The notes: generated by a model not told the origin, from the sequence alone. 64,000 nucleotides of DNA from Enterovibrio gelatinilyticus (GCF_028683095.1 NZ_JAJUBC010000014.1:1-64000); one strand, 5' to 3'; positions 9,129-17,619 are shown, counted from the first letter of the stretch. Made by a program: numbers and translations.

Positions 9129-11063
9129 ATGATCACAAAACGCTATTCTTTGCTGTTGGTTTACTTTTCCGCAATGCTGCTACTCGCCGTGTTTCTAACG
9201 GGGCAATTGTTTATGAGCACCCATGAACAACAGGCGAGGCTTATACAGCGCGCTGACGTTGCCACGGATCAACTCGTGCAAACTTTGCCAAAATTCATTA
9301 CTTACTATGACACTGACTCGATTAAGCTTATCGCCAATAGCATACTGTCACAGGAAATCACTGCGATATCTCTCACCGATCAGATCACTTCGGAATCAAT
9401 AACCTGGACACATAAAACCACACCAAACAATTTGGGCTGGTTTTTTTCGTTAAGCCAAGTGACTCCCGTTGAACGAACCGTAGAGCTGGAAGATGACGGT
9501 GCAGTCATTGCTTCACTGTCTTTAACACTATCACCCAACATTGCGAATCAAGACGTTGCTTCACATTTGTCAGGCCTGATTTCAAGTGCGAGTCTTCTAA
9601 CTTTGGCATTGCTTTTCATTTTTACCATTCTTGACGAAAAACGACGCCAAGCCATAAAGAAAGCCACATCAACCATTCATCAGTTAGCGGTTCAAGATTT
9701 CTCATCATTGGAGTCATCAAAGCGCTCAGGGCTTCCCCTACTGGACCAAGCAATAGATGGCTTGGCGCAGCAAGTGCAACGGCTCATAAAATCACTGAAC
9801 AACGAACTGAAAACGCTACACAACAGCATGATGTACGACGCGGTATCGAGCCTTCCAAATCGTCAATTTTTCATCCACCAGCTCAACAGTTGGATGGGTG
9901 AAGATAACGACTCACAAGGAGCGGTACTCATTACAAAAATGGAGTGGCTAGATACAATCTACCGCCACTATGGTTTTGCGGCCCGAGATGAAACCTGGCG
10001 TCTTCTATCCAGCTCTCTCCAAAGTGCATTGGGTAGCCAAAGCAATATCTGCATTGCACGTATCAGCGAAACCGAAGTGGCATTACTTCTTCCTGAATAC
10101 AGCGAAGAGCAGAGCCGACATTGCTTACACATTTTGATCAGCACCCTCAATAATGAAGTCGCAATGGCTGGGTTTGAAGCCAACGAAGGGTTTTCTATTG
10201 GCGTCGTCCACGGTCATGGCGTACCTGGCTCTCAGTTGCTGTCTTTAGCAGACAATGCATTACAGCGCGCTATTCAAGTCAACGAAGTCTTCGTCTTTAA
10301 TCGCGGAGCCGACGAACAAGTCATTGATCGAGAAACATGGCGAGCATTGCTCACTGACACCTTACAAAAGAAGACGATTAGATTTCAGTGGCAAGCGGTC
10401 AACAACCTCGACTCCTCTATATCTAAGCCCCTTCACTACGAGCTATTCACTCAGGCTTTGATAGAGAATCAATGGCATTCAGCGGGACGTATCATGCCGT
10501 ACGTTCAGTTATTTAAAAAAGGCGTTGAGTTTGACAGAGTCGTAATTGAGTCTTTGATTGCACTACATAAAAACCTGCCTATTGAAACTCGTATTGCCTT
10601 GAACCTAACTGACGAAAGCCTTTCAAATAAAGCCTTTTGCGATTGGTTAGTACAGAAGATTCATACCGAGCTGCCAAGCAAAAACCTGTATTTTGAAATC
10701 AGCGAGGCGAGTGCGCGCAATAACTTAGATGCCTGCATTACGTTTAGCGAGAAAATCCGAAAAACAGGTGCTTTTGTTGGCGTTGATCATTTTGGCCGCT
10801 ATCTACAGGGCGTCGAGTATTTGGCAAAGCTTAAACCGAGTTACGTCAAGCTAGACCAAGCATTGAGCCAAGAACAAAACAGTCAAAACCGCTTGTTTAC
10901 CGAAACGCTGGCCAACATTGCAGATTCTTTAGATATCACCGTAATTGCAACAGGTGTGAAAGATGAAGAAAGCAAATCACAGTTAGACACGCTGTTTATT
11001 GATGCCTACCAAGGTTTTATACACCCTCCAGTTGTCGTCATGGCTCAAGAAAAAGCCATGTAA
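9129..11063 (+). CDS. lapD: LapD-like transmembrane c-di-GMP receptor with degenerate GGDEF and EAL domains
   Basis: A 644-residue inner-membrane protein: helix at residues 7-27, a periplasmic LapD/MoxY-type domain (about 28-150), a second helix (about 151-172), a HAMP-like linker, then GGDEF (about 235-400) and EAL (about 415-640) domains. The GGDEF motif position reads ISETE and the EAL motif position reads ELF. The DDFG motif is DHFG and KIDR is KLDQ. Both domains should therefore be catalytically dead, as in LapD, where the EAL domain binds c-di-GMP and the periplasmic domain sequesters the protease LapG. The position after the adhesin and its secretion genes supports this role. No LapG gene is in the window. 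A terminator follows at 11074. Confidence 0.88.
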   Translation: MITKRYSLLLVYFSAMLLLAVFLTGQLFMSTHEQQARLIQRADVATDQLVQTLPKFITYYDTDSIKLIANSILSQEITAISLTDQITSESITWTHKTTPNNLGWFFSLSQVTPVERTVELEDDGAVIASLSLTLSPNIANQDVASHLSGLISSASLLTLALLFIFTILDEKRRQAIKKATSTIHQLAVQDFSSLESSKRSGLPLLDQAIDGLAQQVQRLIKSLNNELKTLHNSMMYDAVSSLPNRQFFIHQLNSWMGEDNDSQGAVLITKMEWLDTIYRHYGFAARDETWRLLSSSLQSALGSQSNICIARISETEVALLLPEYSEEQSRHCLHILISTLNNEVAMAGFEANEGFSIGVVHGHGVPGSQLLSLADNALQRAIQVNEVFVFNRGADEQVIDRETWRALLTDTLQKKTIRFQWQAVNNLDSSISKPLHYELFTQALIENQWHSAGRIMPYVQLFKKGVEFDRVVIESLIALHKNLPIETRIALNLTDESLSNKAFCDWLVQKIHTELPSKNLYFEISEASARNNLDACITFSEKIRKTGAFVGVDHFGRYLQGVEYLAKLKPSYVKLDQALSQEQNSQNRLFTETLANIADSLDITVIATGVKDEESKSQLDTLFIDAYQGFIHPPVVVMAQEKAM

Positions 11064-11073
11064 ACCCCACAAA

Positions 11074-11096
11074 AAAACCCGCATTCAGCGGGTTTT
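11074..11096. terminator. Bidirectional terminator between lapD and rimI
   Basis: Stem AAAACCCGC / GCGGGTTTT with loop ATTCA lies between the convergent lapD and rimI genes. A-rich and T-rich flanks allow it to act on both strands. Confidence 0.8.
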
Positions 11097-11099
11097 CTT

Positions 11100-11546
11100 T
11101 TATTCGAACCAGTAACTCATAATTAGCGCATCTTCCTTGCCACCCTCTTTCGGGTAATACCCATAACGGCGGTCAAACTCATTAAACTCCAGCGATTCAT
11201 AAAGCTTAATTGCCGATTGGTTACTTTCTCGAACTTCTAACCACGCTTCTTGTGCATCAGCGTTGCGCATACAAATAAGAAACTCATTAAGCAGTTGCTT
11301 ACCAAAACCTTTACCTTGGTGCTGCGGCGCAACAGCGATATTGAGTAACGATGCCTCTCCAGCCACACATTGCGCAAAAAAGTACCCGACCACTTCATGA
11401 TCCATGACCAGAACGCGATTGCAGCCAAACTTGGTTGGCGGCTTTCGCAATAAGCTTTCAGCCCAAGGGTGGCTATGGGCTGCTCGTTCTATGGCGACGA
11501 CTGAGTCTAGCCAGGCATCATCCATCAAGAGAAATTCAGTTTTCAT
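11100..11546 (-). CDS. rimI: Ribosomal protein bS18 alanine N-acetyltransferase RimI
   Basis: GNAT-fold acetyltransferase of 148 residues predicted to acetylate the N-terminal Ala of ribosomal protein S18. The acetyl-CoA loop reads VAPQHQGKGFGKQLL and is preceded by SLLNIAV. A conserved ESNQSAIKLYESLEF segment lies near the C-terminus. I chose the ATG at 11546 (MKTEFLLMDDAW); the frame extends upstream but that part lies inside holD. It overlaps the end of holD by 11 bp, the usual holD-rimI arrangement. Confidence 0.93.
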   Translation of the reverse strand: MKTEFLLMDDAWLDSVVAIERAAHSHPWAESLLRKPPTKFGCNRVLVMDHEVVGYFFAQCVAGEASLLNIAVAPQHQGKGFGKQLLNEFLICMRNADAQEAWLEVRESNQSAIKLYESLEFNEFDRRYGYYPKEGGKEDALIMSYWFE

Positions 11547-11931
11547 AACGTTTGATTTGTTTCCATAACGCCTTTTTGGCGTCTTGATCGTCATTGAGTA
11601 TCGAGAGTACTGGCGAGGAGAGCGAATTAACGCCCGATAATGTCTGTACAGACGCACCTGCAAACCAACACCAGATCAAGGAGTGTTCTCCAAGATTGGC
11701 TAGCGCTCTTGAAGGCAAACTCAGTGCCTGCTCGGGGGTAAGCTTCATGCTGGCTAAGATCTTTCCAAATAACCAAGCATCACGTTCACTCAACTCGGCA
11801 TCACTCACGAACAAGAGTTTACACGACGACGGTAACGCTATGGCCTTGTCCGCATTGTTTGGAAACAAGTCAGGACGCTTAACGTCCCATACCGTGATCC
11901 CCATTTCTTTGAGTCGCTGTAAATCGTTCAT
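11536..11931 (-). CDS. holD: DNA polymerase III psi subunit HolD
   Basis: A 131-residue psi subunit, which bridges the clamp loader and the chi-SSB contact in the replicative polymerase. The N-terminus MNDLQRLKEMGITVWDVKRPDLFP is the recognisable conserved chi-binding region (motifs LKEMGI and W.V..P..F), and the WCWFAG segment lies in the core. The start ATG at 11931 is preferred because the upstream open frame (to 12072) has no family similarity and runs through a terminator hairpin. The downstream rimI is translationally coupled. In relatives, holD is often divergent from rsmC; here the upstream neighbour is yhbS instead. Confidence 0.88.
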   Translation of the reverse strand: MNDLQRLKEMGITVWDVKRPDLFPNNADKAIALPSSCKLLFVSDAELSERDAWLFGKILASMKLTPEQALSLPSRALANLGEHSLIWCWFAGASVQTLSGVNSLSSPVLSILNDDQDAKKALWKQIKRYEN

Positions 11932-12056
11932 GACACCACGAATATCAAAATATGAACCAAGAGAATATGCGATGCATCCTAACAAACTTCTGCGGGTATC
12001 GGAATGAGCACGCCAATTTGGCTCTTTTCTTGCCCCAAAATCCGGCCAATAAAACG

Positions 12057-12083
12057 AAAAGAGCAGCCTCACGCTGCTCTTTT
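12057..12083 (-). terminator. Terminator downstream of yhbS
   Basis: An 11-bp stem (AAAAGAGCAGC / GCTGCTCTTTT) with loop CTCAC lies just after the yhbS stop and upstream of holD. It is read on the - strand. Confidence 0.8.
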
Positions 12084-12105
12084 AAAAATGCATGAGTCGG
12101 CAATA

Positions 12106-12609
12106 TCAGAGTTCATCAAACTCAGGACAGTAATCCACTAGCCCTTGTAATGAATCGAATGCGCCATCAATCAGTTCAATCGCCATAAATGCCTCTGCAG
12201 GCACGTCCCACTTACAATGGAAGCCAAATTTTTTGGCTGCAGTGAAGCCCACTCGCGAATAGTAGGCAGGATCGCCCAACACCACACAGGCTGGGTAACC
12301 AAACTCACGAAGTATTTCAAAGCCTTCCTTTATCAGCGCTGCCGCAATACCTTGCCTACGATAATCTGGATGTACACAAATGGGAGCCAACCCTTGTACG
12401 CCTGTGTCTTGTCCACCAATGGTGACAGGGCTAAACATAGTATGCGCAACCACTTCACCTTCATCAGTGCAAGCCACCAATGACAAGGTGTTATGCCCAT
12501 TCTCACGCAATGACATCACCAGCTTAGCTTCTGCATGGGTTGGGAACGTTTTTTTATTCAATCGGTCGATCGGAAGTAGATCGGCAGGTGCTTCAGATCT
12601 TATGAGCAT
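12106..12609 (-). CDS. yhbS: GNAT-family N-acetyltransferase YhbS
   Basis: A 167-residue acetyltransferase, the same length as E. coli YhbS. The acetyl-CoA loop is VHPDYRRQGIAAALIKEGF, followed by GYPACVVLGDPAYYSRVGF, typical of the YhbS-like group. The natural substrate is not clear. I chose ATG at 12609 because GAGG lies 6 bases upstream; further upstream ATGs at 12621 and 12627 have poorer sites. The start lies inside the end of ubiT (17-bp overlap), so the two genes are cotranscribed and probably coupled, as in the yhbT-yhbS pair of enterobacteria. Confidence 0.88.
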   Translation of the reverse strand: MLIRSEAPADLLPIDRLNKKTFPTHAEAKLVMSLRENGHNTLSLVACTDEGEVVAHTMFSPVTIGGQDTGVQGLAPICVHPDYRRQGIAAALIKEGFEILREFGYPACVVLGDPAYYSRVGFTAAKKFGFHCKWDVPAEAFMAIELIDGAFDSLQGLVDYCPEFDEL

Positions 12610-13120
12610 AGTGCGCCTCATCAGCATGGGCGGATGTTTGCAGGCCTTTTTGAACGAACGCTGCTAACGAAAACAATCCTTGGCGAAGTAAAGGTGGTAA
12701 TAGATCCAGATCAACACTGTCCATCAAGTTTTTGACTTCCAAACCGAGCTCTGTGTCACCTTCAATCAACAAACGACGTTGAAAAAACAAGGTATCAGGA
12801 TCTTCTTTACGAGCAGCGATCAAAATCAAGTCATTGAGATCACCGCTAAATCTTACGTCAGGGGTTTCAATATTTTGTTTTACGACAAGCTTGTCGTTAT
12901 CAAAACTAATGTAGCTATTAAAACCTATATCGCGAACATGCACTTCCAACCAGCGATTTTCAAGAAATTCAAATTCGTCATCATCCAATGCTTCACTGAA
13001 AACACGTTTGAGCGTCTCTAACATGAGCGCCTGCTGTGCGGCTGCTGGGATAAGTTTAACGGGCAATCGAAAAAGTGCAGGTGCCTGTTGCACCAAGGCT
13101 GTATGAAGTTTATCGAGCAA
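12593..13120 (-). CDS. ubiT: SCP2-domain ubiquinone accessory protein UbiT
   Basis: A 175-residue protein with an SCP2 (sterol carrier-like) lipid-binding domain (about residues 40-145, e.g. RWLEVHVRDIGF). UbiT is needed, with UbiU and UbiV, for oxygen-independent ubiquinone synthesis and is thought to bind the prenylated intermediates. The genes for UbiU and UbiV lie 2.6 kb away on the opposite strand. The best start is TTG at 13120 (MLDKLHTALVQQ); no in-frame ATG fits the conserved N-terminus. Length matches E. coli YhbT/UbiT (about 174). Confidence 0.87.
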   Translation of the reverse strand: MLDKLHTALVQQAPALFRLPVKLIPAAAQQALMLETLKRVFSEALDDDEFEFLENRWLEVHVRDIGFNSYISFDNDKLVVKQNIETPDVRFSGDLNDLILIAARKEDPDTLFFQRRLLIEGDTELGLEVKNLMDSVDLDLLPPLLRQGLFSLAAFVQKGLQTSAHADEAHYAHKI

Positions 13121-13473
13121 GATAATGTTCCAACGCTAAGGGAGCGAAAAGTATGCTTCATTGTATGCCATTGTGACCCTGTTAGATCATGCCTTGAATC
13201 AAAAAACTCGAAGCACAGCCTCACTCTTTTTTGATTCATTCTGTTTACTACAGGTAGCACACACCCAAAAAGGCATTCACAACTCAGTAGCATTTAAAGG
13301 CCAACATAACCACCATGAATACATAAAAAGCGGCATGCGTTCAATTAACAAGTTACCTTAAGCAGTTTGGTAACATATGTGTTTATCCTGATACACTCGC
13401 GTTATATAGTATTGCTTCAAATTTGGAGTTGAAGTAGGAAATAGCTTCGCTAGCTTGGATGTATGGAGCCTAA
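13121..13473. other. Divergent intergenic region ubiT / rocS
   Basis: 353 bases between divergent genes, with no convincing coding sequence. It holds a perfect 12-bp inverted repeat (13195-13238). A GGAG site at about 13462 precedes the rocS start. I looked for an FNR palindrome, expected for anaerobic ubiT control, and found no good match. Confidence 0.6.
13195..13238. repeat. Perfect 12-bp inverted repeat in the ubiT-rocS spacer
   Basis: TGAATCAAAAAA at 13195-13206 and its exact complement TTTTTTGATTCA at 13227-13238 flank a 20-base spacer. It could be an operator, a bidirectional terminator-like hairpin, or the mark of a small excised element. Confidence 0.75.
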
Positions 13474-15522
13474 ATGCCAATTGAGCAACTAACCTATTGG
13501 TTTTCGCGCCTAACTCATAACAGCCCTTTCCTTTTTGCCGTACTAGACAAAAATCATCATTATCTTTGGGTCAGCCAGCGATATTGTGAAATTAGCGGGT
13601 TAGATCAAAGCGAATTGGTCGGCAAACAGGATTCAGACATTCTTGGTCTTGGCTTTTATGAGGCGCTGTCACCTCACTATCAACGTGCTTTCGTCGGGGA
13701 ACACTCGGAAGGCGAAATAGTGCTCAATGACGGTATCCACGACTCCAGCTTTCATTTCAGTGTCTCCCCACTCGACAACAATGAATGGCCGGAAGGCGCC
13801 ATCATTTTCCATGCAGCTGATACATCAGAAAGGCAAGTTCTAACCAGTGCGTTAGAGTCGTCAGAAAGTCGCTTTAGCAACCTTTGCCAATTAGTCGGAG
13901 AAGGATGTTGCGTCCTCGATGACGGTATCGTGCTCAGTGCCAATCATCATGCCGTTAGCATGCTAGGTTTTGACAACCCAAATGAAATTCTAGGTGAGGA
14001 CATCGAAAACCTGCTGGCAAGCCCTGTCAAAGGTCAATCCGTTGTCGCCTCTCTCACCACTTTAGGTACAGGTAAACAGTTGGTATGTCATGCAAGTAAA
14101 GCGAACGCCAACAGCAAACCCTTAAACGTCTCTTATGGCGCTGTCAGCCTATTAGGTAGCAGTGGCGCACTTATTACGCTCTCTCATACCGTTGCTGTTT
14201 CTGACCATCAGCAAACCATAGAAAAGTTGGCGCAGTTTGACGCGTTAACGAGTCTGTATAATCGACACGGATTTTCTCGTCGCCTTGAACAGCTCATTAC
14301 CAACGATACGCCTCTGTTGATGCTTTACCTAGATGTCGATAACTTTAAGAACATCAACGATTCTCTCGGGCATCACATTGGTGATCGTGTCTTACAAGAA
14401 ATAGCGCAACGTCTTCGTCGTCATTTGCCCGCTGAAACAATATTGGGGCATCTCGGGGGGGATGAGTTTGCAGTTCTCTTGCCTGAGCAAAATGGTGATG
14501 AAACCGCTACCGATCTTGCCAATAAAATAGTCGAAGTTATCAGTCAACCGTTTGATCTCTACCATTTTAGTAAATATCTCGCCTGCTCAATCGGCTCGGT
14601 CAAATTTCCGGGAGATGGTAAAGATGCACGCAGCCTTTTGCAGAATGCTGATACCGCAATGTATGAAGCCAAAGAGCAAGGGCGCAATCGTGTTGTTACT
14701 TACAACCAGCACATGAACAAAGAAGCGCGTATGCGACTTTGGCTGGAAATAGAACTCCAAAAAGCCCTGCAAAATAATGGCCTAGAAGTTTGGTATCAAC
14801 CTAAAGTCAACGCCAAGGACTACACGATCAATGGTGCAGAAGCCTTGGTACGCTGGAAACATCCTGTAGAAGGCTATATCAGCCCTGCCCGCTTTATCCC
14901 TGTCGCCGAGCGCTCTGGCATGATTGAACTGCTAGGTAGAAACGTGATGCGCGAAGTGTTTCAAGCAGTGCGCCGCTGGCAAGGCCTAAAAGTATTGCCT
15001 GGCCGCGTGGCCATTAACTTGTCTCCTCAGCAGTTTCGCAACCCGAACCTAACCACCCACATGAAAAAGCTTCAGGTTGCCACGCAGGCAGATCCTTCGC
15101 TAATCACTTTCGAGCTAACAGAAAGTGCCGTCATGAATGATGGCGATCATGCGATTCAAATGCTGAATGCCATTAAAGAATTGGGGTTTGCATTATCCAT
15201 CGATGACTTTGGTACCGGTTACTCGTCGCTTTCCTATCTCGCCAAATTCCCGCTTGATGAACTTAAAATCGACCGCGCATTTATCTGCGACATGGAAACC
15301 TTTCCAAAACAGGTGACCTTGATTGAAAACATCATCAATTTAGGCCGTTCATTGAACATGTCTGTGGTGGCTGAAGGGGTTGAGACTGGCAAGCAAGCCA
15401 GTGTGCTCGGTAACTTAAAATGTGACACTATTCAGGGGTTTCATTTCTACAAGCCTATGCCGAGATCAGAATTTGAAGCGCTACTGATCAATAATCATAA
15501 GGCCATAAAAGCCGCGTCCTAA
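13474..15522 (+). CDS. rocS: PAS-GGDEF-EAL c-di-GMP enzyme, RocS-like
   Basis: A 682-residue cytoplasmic protein with two PAS-like sensor domains (about residues 10-125 and 130-245), a GGDEF domain (about 250-415) and an EAL domain (about 425-675). The GGDEF motif is intact (HLGGDEFAVLLP); there is no RxxD inhibitory site five residues before it. The EAL motif is intact (GAEALVRWKHP), as are DDFGTGYSSL, KIDRAF and VAEGVET, so phosphodiesterase activity is plausible and dual activity possible. From memory, V. cholerae RocS (VC0653), which influences rugose/smooth colony form, lies in the same place next to ubiU/ubiV. The start ATG has GGAG 8 bases upstream. Confidence 0.88.
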   Translation: MPIEQLTYWFSRLTHNSPFLFAVLDKNHHYLWVSQRYCEISGLDQSELVGKQDSDILGLGFYEALSPHYQRAFVGEHSEGEIVLNDGIHDSSFHFSVSPLDNNEWPEGAIIFHAADTSERQVLTSALESSESRFSNLCQLVGEGCCVLDDGIVLSANHHAVSMLGFDNPNEILGEDIENLLASPVKGQSVVASLTTLGTGKQLVCHASKANANSKPLNVSYGAVSLLGSSGALITLSHTVAVSDHQQTIEKLAQFDALTSLYNRHGFSRRLEQLITNDTPLLMLYLDVDNFKNINDSLGHHIGDRVLQEIAQRLRRHLPAETILGHLGGDEFAVLLPEQNGDETATDLANKIVEVISQPFDLYHFSKYLACSIGSVKFPGDGKDARSLLQNADTAMYEAKEQGRNRVVTYNQHMNKEARMRLWLEIELQKALQNNGLEVWYQPKVNAKDYTINGAEALVRWKHPVEGYISPARFIPVAERSGMIELLGRNVMREVFQAVRRWQGLKVLPGRVAINLSPQQFRNPNLTTHMKKLQVATQADPSLITFELTESAVMNDGDHAIQMLNAIKELGFALSIDDFGTGYSSLSYLAKFPLDELKIDRAFICDMETFPKQVTLIENIINLGRSLNMSVVAEGVETGKQASVLGNLKCDTIQGFHFYKPMPRSEFEALLINNHKAIKAAS

Positions 15523-15527
15523 TGTTG

Positions 15528-15560
15528 GTTGGCGCAGTCTTTGCGCCAACTTATCTTCCC
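15528..15560 (+). terminator. Hairpin after rocS
   Basis: A 9-bp stem (GTTGGCGCA / TGCGCCAAC) with a 5-nt loop begins 6 bases after the rocS stop. The tail TTATCTTCCCC is only moderately T-rich. It probably ends the rocS transcript ahead of ubiU. Confidence 0.65.
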
Positions 15561-15697
15561 CTCATTTTCCTTTCGTTTCTTCATTTGTTTAATCAAACCT
15601 GCCTCACATCAATGCTATGGGGTATGACTGTGCCTAAAATCCCAACCCTACGCTCAAACTCATAGCCAGATGCTGACCACGCGATGTGGGGATATTT

Positions 15698-16693
15698 ATG
15701 GAATTGCTTTGCCCAGCAGGGAATCTCCCTGCCCTAAAAACAGCCATTGATAATGGTGCCGATGCGGTATACATCGGGTTCAAAGATGGCACTAACGCTC
15801 GTCATTTTGCGGGTCTGAACTTTGACGGCAAAAAACTCGAAAAGGCCGTTTCCTATGTCCATGAAAAGAAAAAACACCTTCACGTTGCGCTGAACACATT
15901 TGCGCACCCTGACGGATTTAAACGCTGGACAGATGCCGTTGATGCCGCTGTCGATCTTGGTGTCGATGCACTGATCATCGCCGACCTCGCCGTTCTTGAT
16001 TACGCAGCCAAAAAACACCCAGACATGGAAATTCACTTGTCGGTGCAAGCCTCGGCTACCAACAGTGCGGCCATCGATTTTTATCGCGATCACTTCAACG
16101 TAAAGCGCGTTGTCTTACCGCGCGTATTGTCTATGCATCAAGTGAAACAGCTTTCTCGCACCACTGATGTCGATCTCGAAGTGTTTGCATTTGGTAGCCT
16201 TTGTATCATGTCGGAAGGCCGTTGCTACCTATCGTCATATCTGACGGGTGAATCCCCAAACACGGTTGGCGCATGTTCCCCAGCCAAATATGTCCGCTGG
16301 CAAGAAACCCCTCAAGGGTTAGAGTCTCGTCTCAATGACATTTTAATCGATCGCTACAAAGTGGGGGAAAACGCTGGGTACCCTACACTATGCAAAGGCA
16401 GATTCATCACTGATGGCGAACCTTTCCATGCGCTGGAAGAGCCTACCAGTTTGAACACTCTGTCGATTTTGCCTGAACTCTTCGCCGCCAATATTGCCTC
16501 GGTGAAAATTGAAGGGCGTCAGCGCAGCCCTGCTTATGTCGAGCAAGTGACTCGCACATGGCGTCAAGCCATTGATAGTTATCAACGCAATCCAGAAGCC
16601 TATAACGTGCTTCCCCAATGGAACCAGTGCTTAGACAGCGTCTCGGAAGGCGCGCAAACCACACTCGGTGCCTACCACCGTAAATGGCAGTAA
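15698..16693 (+). CDS. ubiU: O2-independent ubiquinone hydroxylation protein UbiU (U32 family)
   Basis: A 331-residue member of the U32 peptidase-like family, the same length as E. coli UbiU (YhbU). UbiU and UbiV form an iron-sulfur heterodimer required for anaerobic ubiquinone hydroxylation steps. Probable [4Fe-4S] ligands are visible: two cysteines in GSLCIMSEGRCYLSS, one in TVGACSPAKY and one in YPTLCKGRF. I chose ATG at 15698 (MELLCPAGN), preceded by GGGG, over GTG at 15686. ubiV follows 12 bp downstream with AAGGAG, so the two are cotranscribed. Confidence 0.93.
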   Translation: MELLCPAGNLPALKTAIDNGADAVYIGFKDGTNARHFAGLNFDGKKLEKAVSYVHEKKKHLHVALNTFAHPDGFKRWTDAVDAAVDLGVDALIIADLAVLDYAAKKHPDMEIHLSVQASATNSAAIDFYRDHFNVKRVVLPRVLSMHQVKQLSRTTDVDLEVFAFGSLCIMSEGRCYLSSYLTGESPNTVGACSPAKYVRWQETPQGLESRLNDILIDRYKVGENAGYPTLCKGRFITDGEPFHALEEPTSLNTLSILPELFAANIASVKIEGRQRSPAYVEQVTRTWRQAIDSYQRNPEAYNVLPQWNQCLDSVSEGAQTTLGAYHRKWQ

Positions 16694-16705
16694 AAGGAGC
16701 TCCCC

Positions 16706-17572
16706 ATGAAATACTCTCTTGGCCCACTTCTTTACTTTTGGCCCAAACAAGACGTTGAGAGCTTTTATCAACAAGCGATCAGCAGCGACGCCGACATTGT
16801 CTATCTTGGCGAAACCGTGTGTTCTAAACGCCGCGAAGTACGTTTGGCTGACTGGATGGATCTTGGTCGCGAACTCGCGAAAAGTGGCAAGCAAGTGGTT
16901 CTCTCAACCATGGCATTACTCGAAGCCCCGAGTGAAGTGAAGGTTATGCAAAGCTACATCGACAATGGCGACTTCATCATTGAAGCCAACGATGTATCTG
17001 CCATTCAATTGGCTCATGAAAAACAATTGCCCTTCGTCGCTGGTCCTGCACTCAATCTTTACAATGCACAGGCGCTTAACGTTCTACTGTCAAAAGGCAT
17101 GACGCGCTGGTGTATGCCCGTCGAGCTTTCTCGTGAATGGCTACTTAAAGTGCTGGCAGAAACTGAAACAATGGGAATTCGAGACCGCTTCGAGGTTGAA
17201 GTATTCTCATTTGGTCATTTGCCATTGGCCTACTCTGCACGCTGCTTCAGTGCACGTGCGGAAAACCGCCCGAAGGACAAATGCGAAACCTGTTGTATTA
17301 ACTACCCACAGGGTTTAGAAGTGAAAAGCCAAGAAGGCCAAGCCGTGTTTACGCTCAATGGCATTCAGACCCAATCAGGTTACTGTTACGACCTCAGCAA
17401 AGATGTCGACTCTATGCACGGCATTGTGGATGTGGCGCGTATTAGCCCACAAGACATCAACTCTCTTGATGTTATCGCTGGGTTTAAGCGTGGCGAGCGC
17501 CATAGCACCGCGCAAACACATCACTGCAATGGTTATTGGCATAGTATTGAAGGCATGGCGATTCACTCTTAA
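16706..17572 (+). CDS. ubiV: O2-independent ubiquinone hydroxylation protein UbiV (U32 family)
   Basis: A 288-residue U32-family partner of UbiU. The cysteine cluster AYSARCFSARAENR followed by KCETCCINYP fits the [4Fe-4S] ligand set of UbiV. The start ATG is preceded by AAGGAGCTCCCC. It is the last gene of the ubiUV operon and is followed by a clear terminator. Older annotations call such proteins collagenase-like proteases; the ubiT neighbour makes the ubiquinone role much more likely. Confidence 0.92.
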   Translation: MKYSLGPLLYFWPKQDVESFYQQAISSDADIVYLGETVCSKRREVRLADWMDLGRELAKSGKQVVLSTMALLEAPSEVKVMQSYIDNGDFIIEANDVSAIQLAHEKQLPFVAGPALNLYNAQALNVLLSKGMTRWCMPVELSREWLLKVLAETETMGIRDRFEVEVFSFGHLPLAYSARCFSARAENRPKDKCETCCINYPQGLEVKSQEGQAVFTLNGIQTQSGYCYDLSKDVDSMHGIVDVARISPQDINSLDVIAGFKRGERHSTAQTHHCNGYWHSIEGMAIHS

Positions 17573-17591
17573 TTGCCTTAACGCTGAACGT

Positions 17592-17619
17592 AAAAGAGCC
17601 GCAACTGCGGCTCTTTTTT
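17592..17619 (+). terminator. Terminator after ubiV
   Basis: Stem AAAAGAGCCGC / GCGGCTCTTTT with loop AACT and a T-rich tail. It lies between convergent ubiV and nlpI and may act in both directions. Confidence 0.85.

Noticed and set aside
11932-12056. N-terminal extension of holD, or a remnant of a lost gene such as rsmC
   Set aside because: The extension has no family match and runs into a terminator hairpin. I saw no trace of rsmC on either strand.
13121-13473. FNR site for anaerobic control of ubiT
   Set aside because: There are TTGAT-like and ATCAA-like pieces but no TTGAT-N4-ATCAA palindrome with an acceptable match. The same holds for the spacer before ubiU.
13381-13473. GEMM c-di-GMP riboswitch upstream of rocS
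   Set aside because: The conserved GEMM segments are absent.
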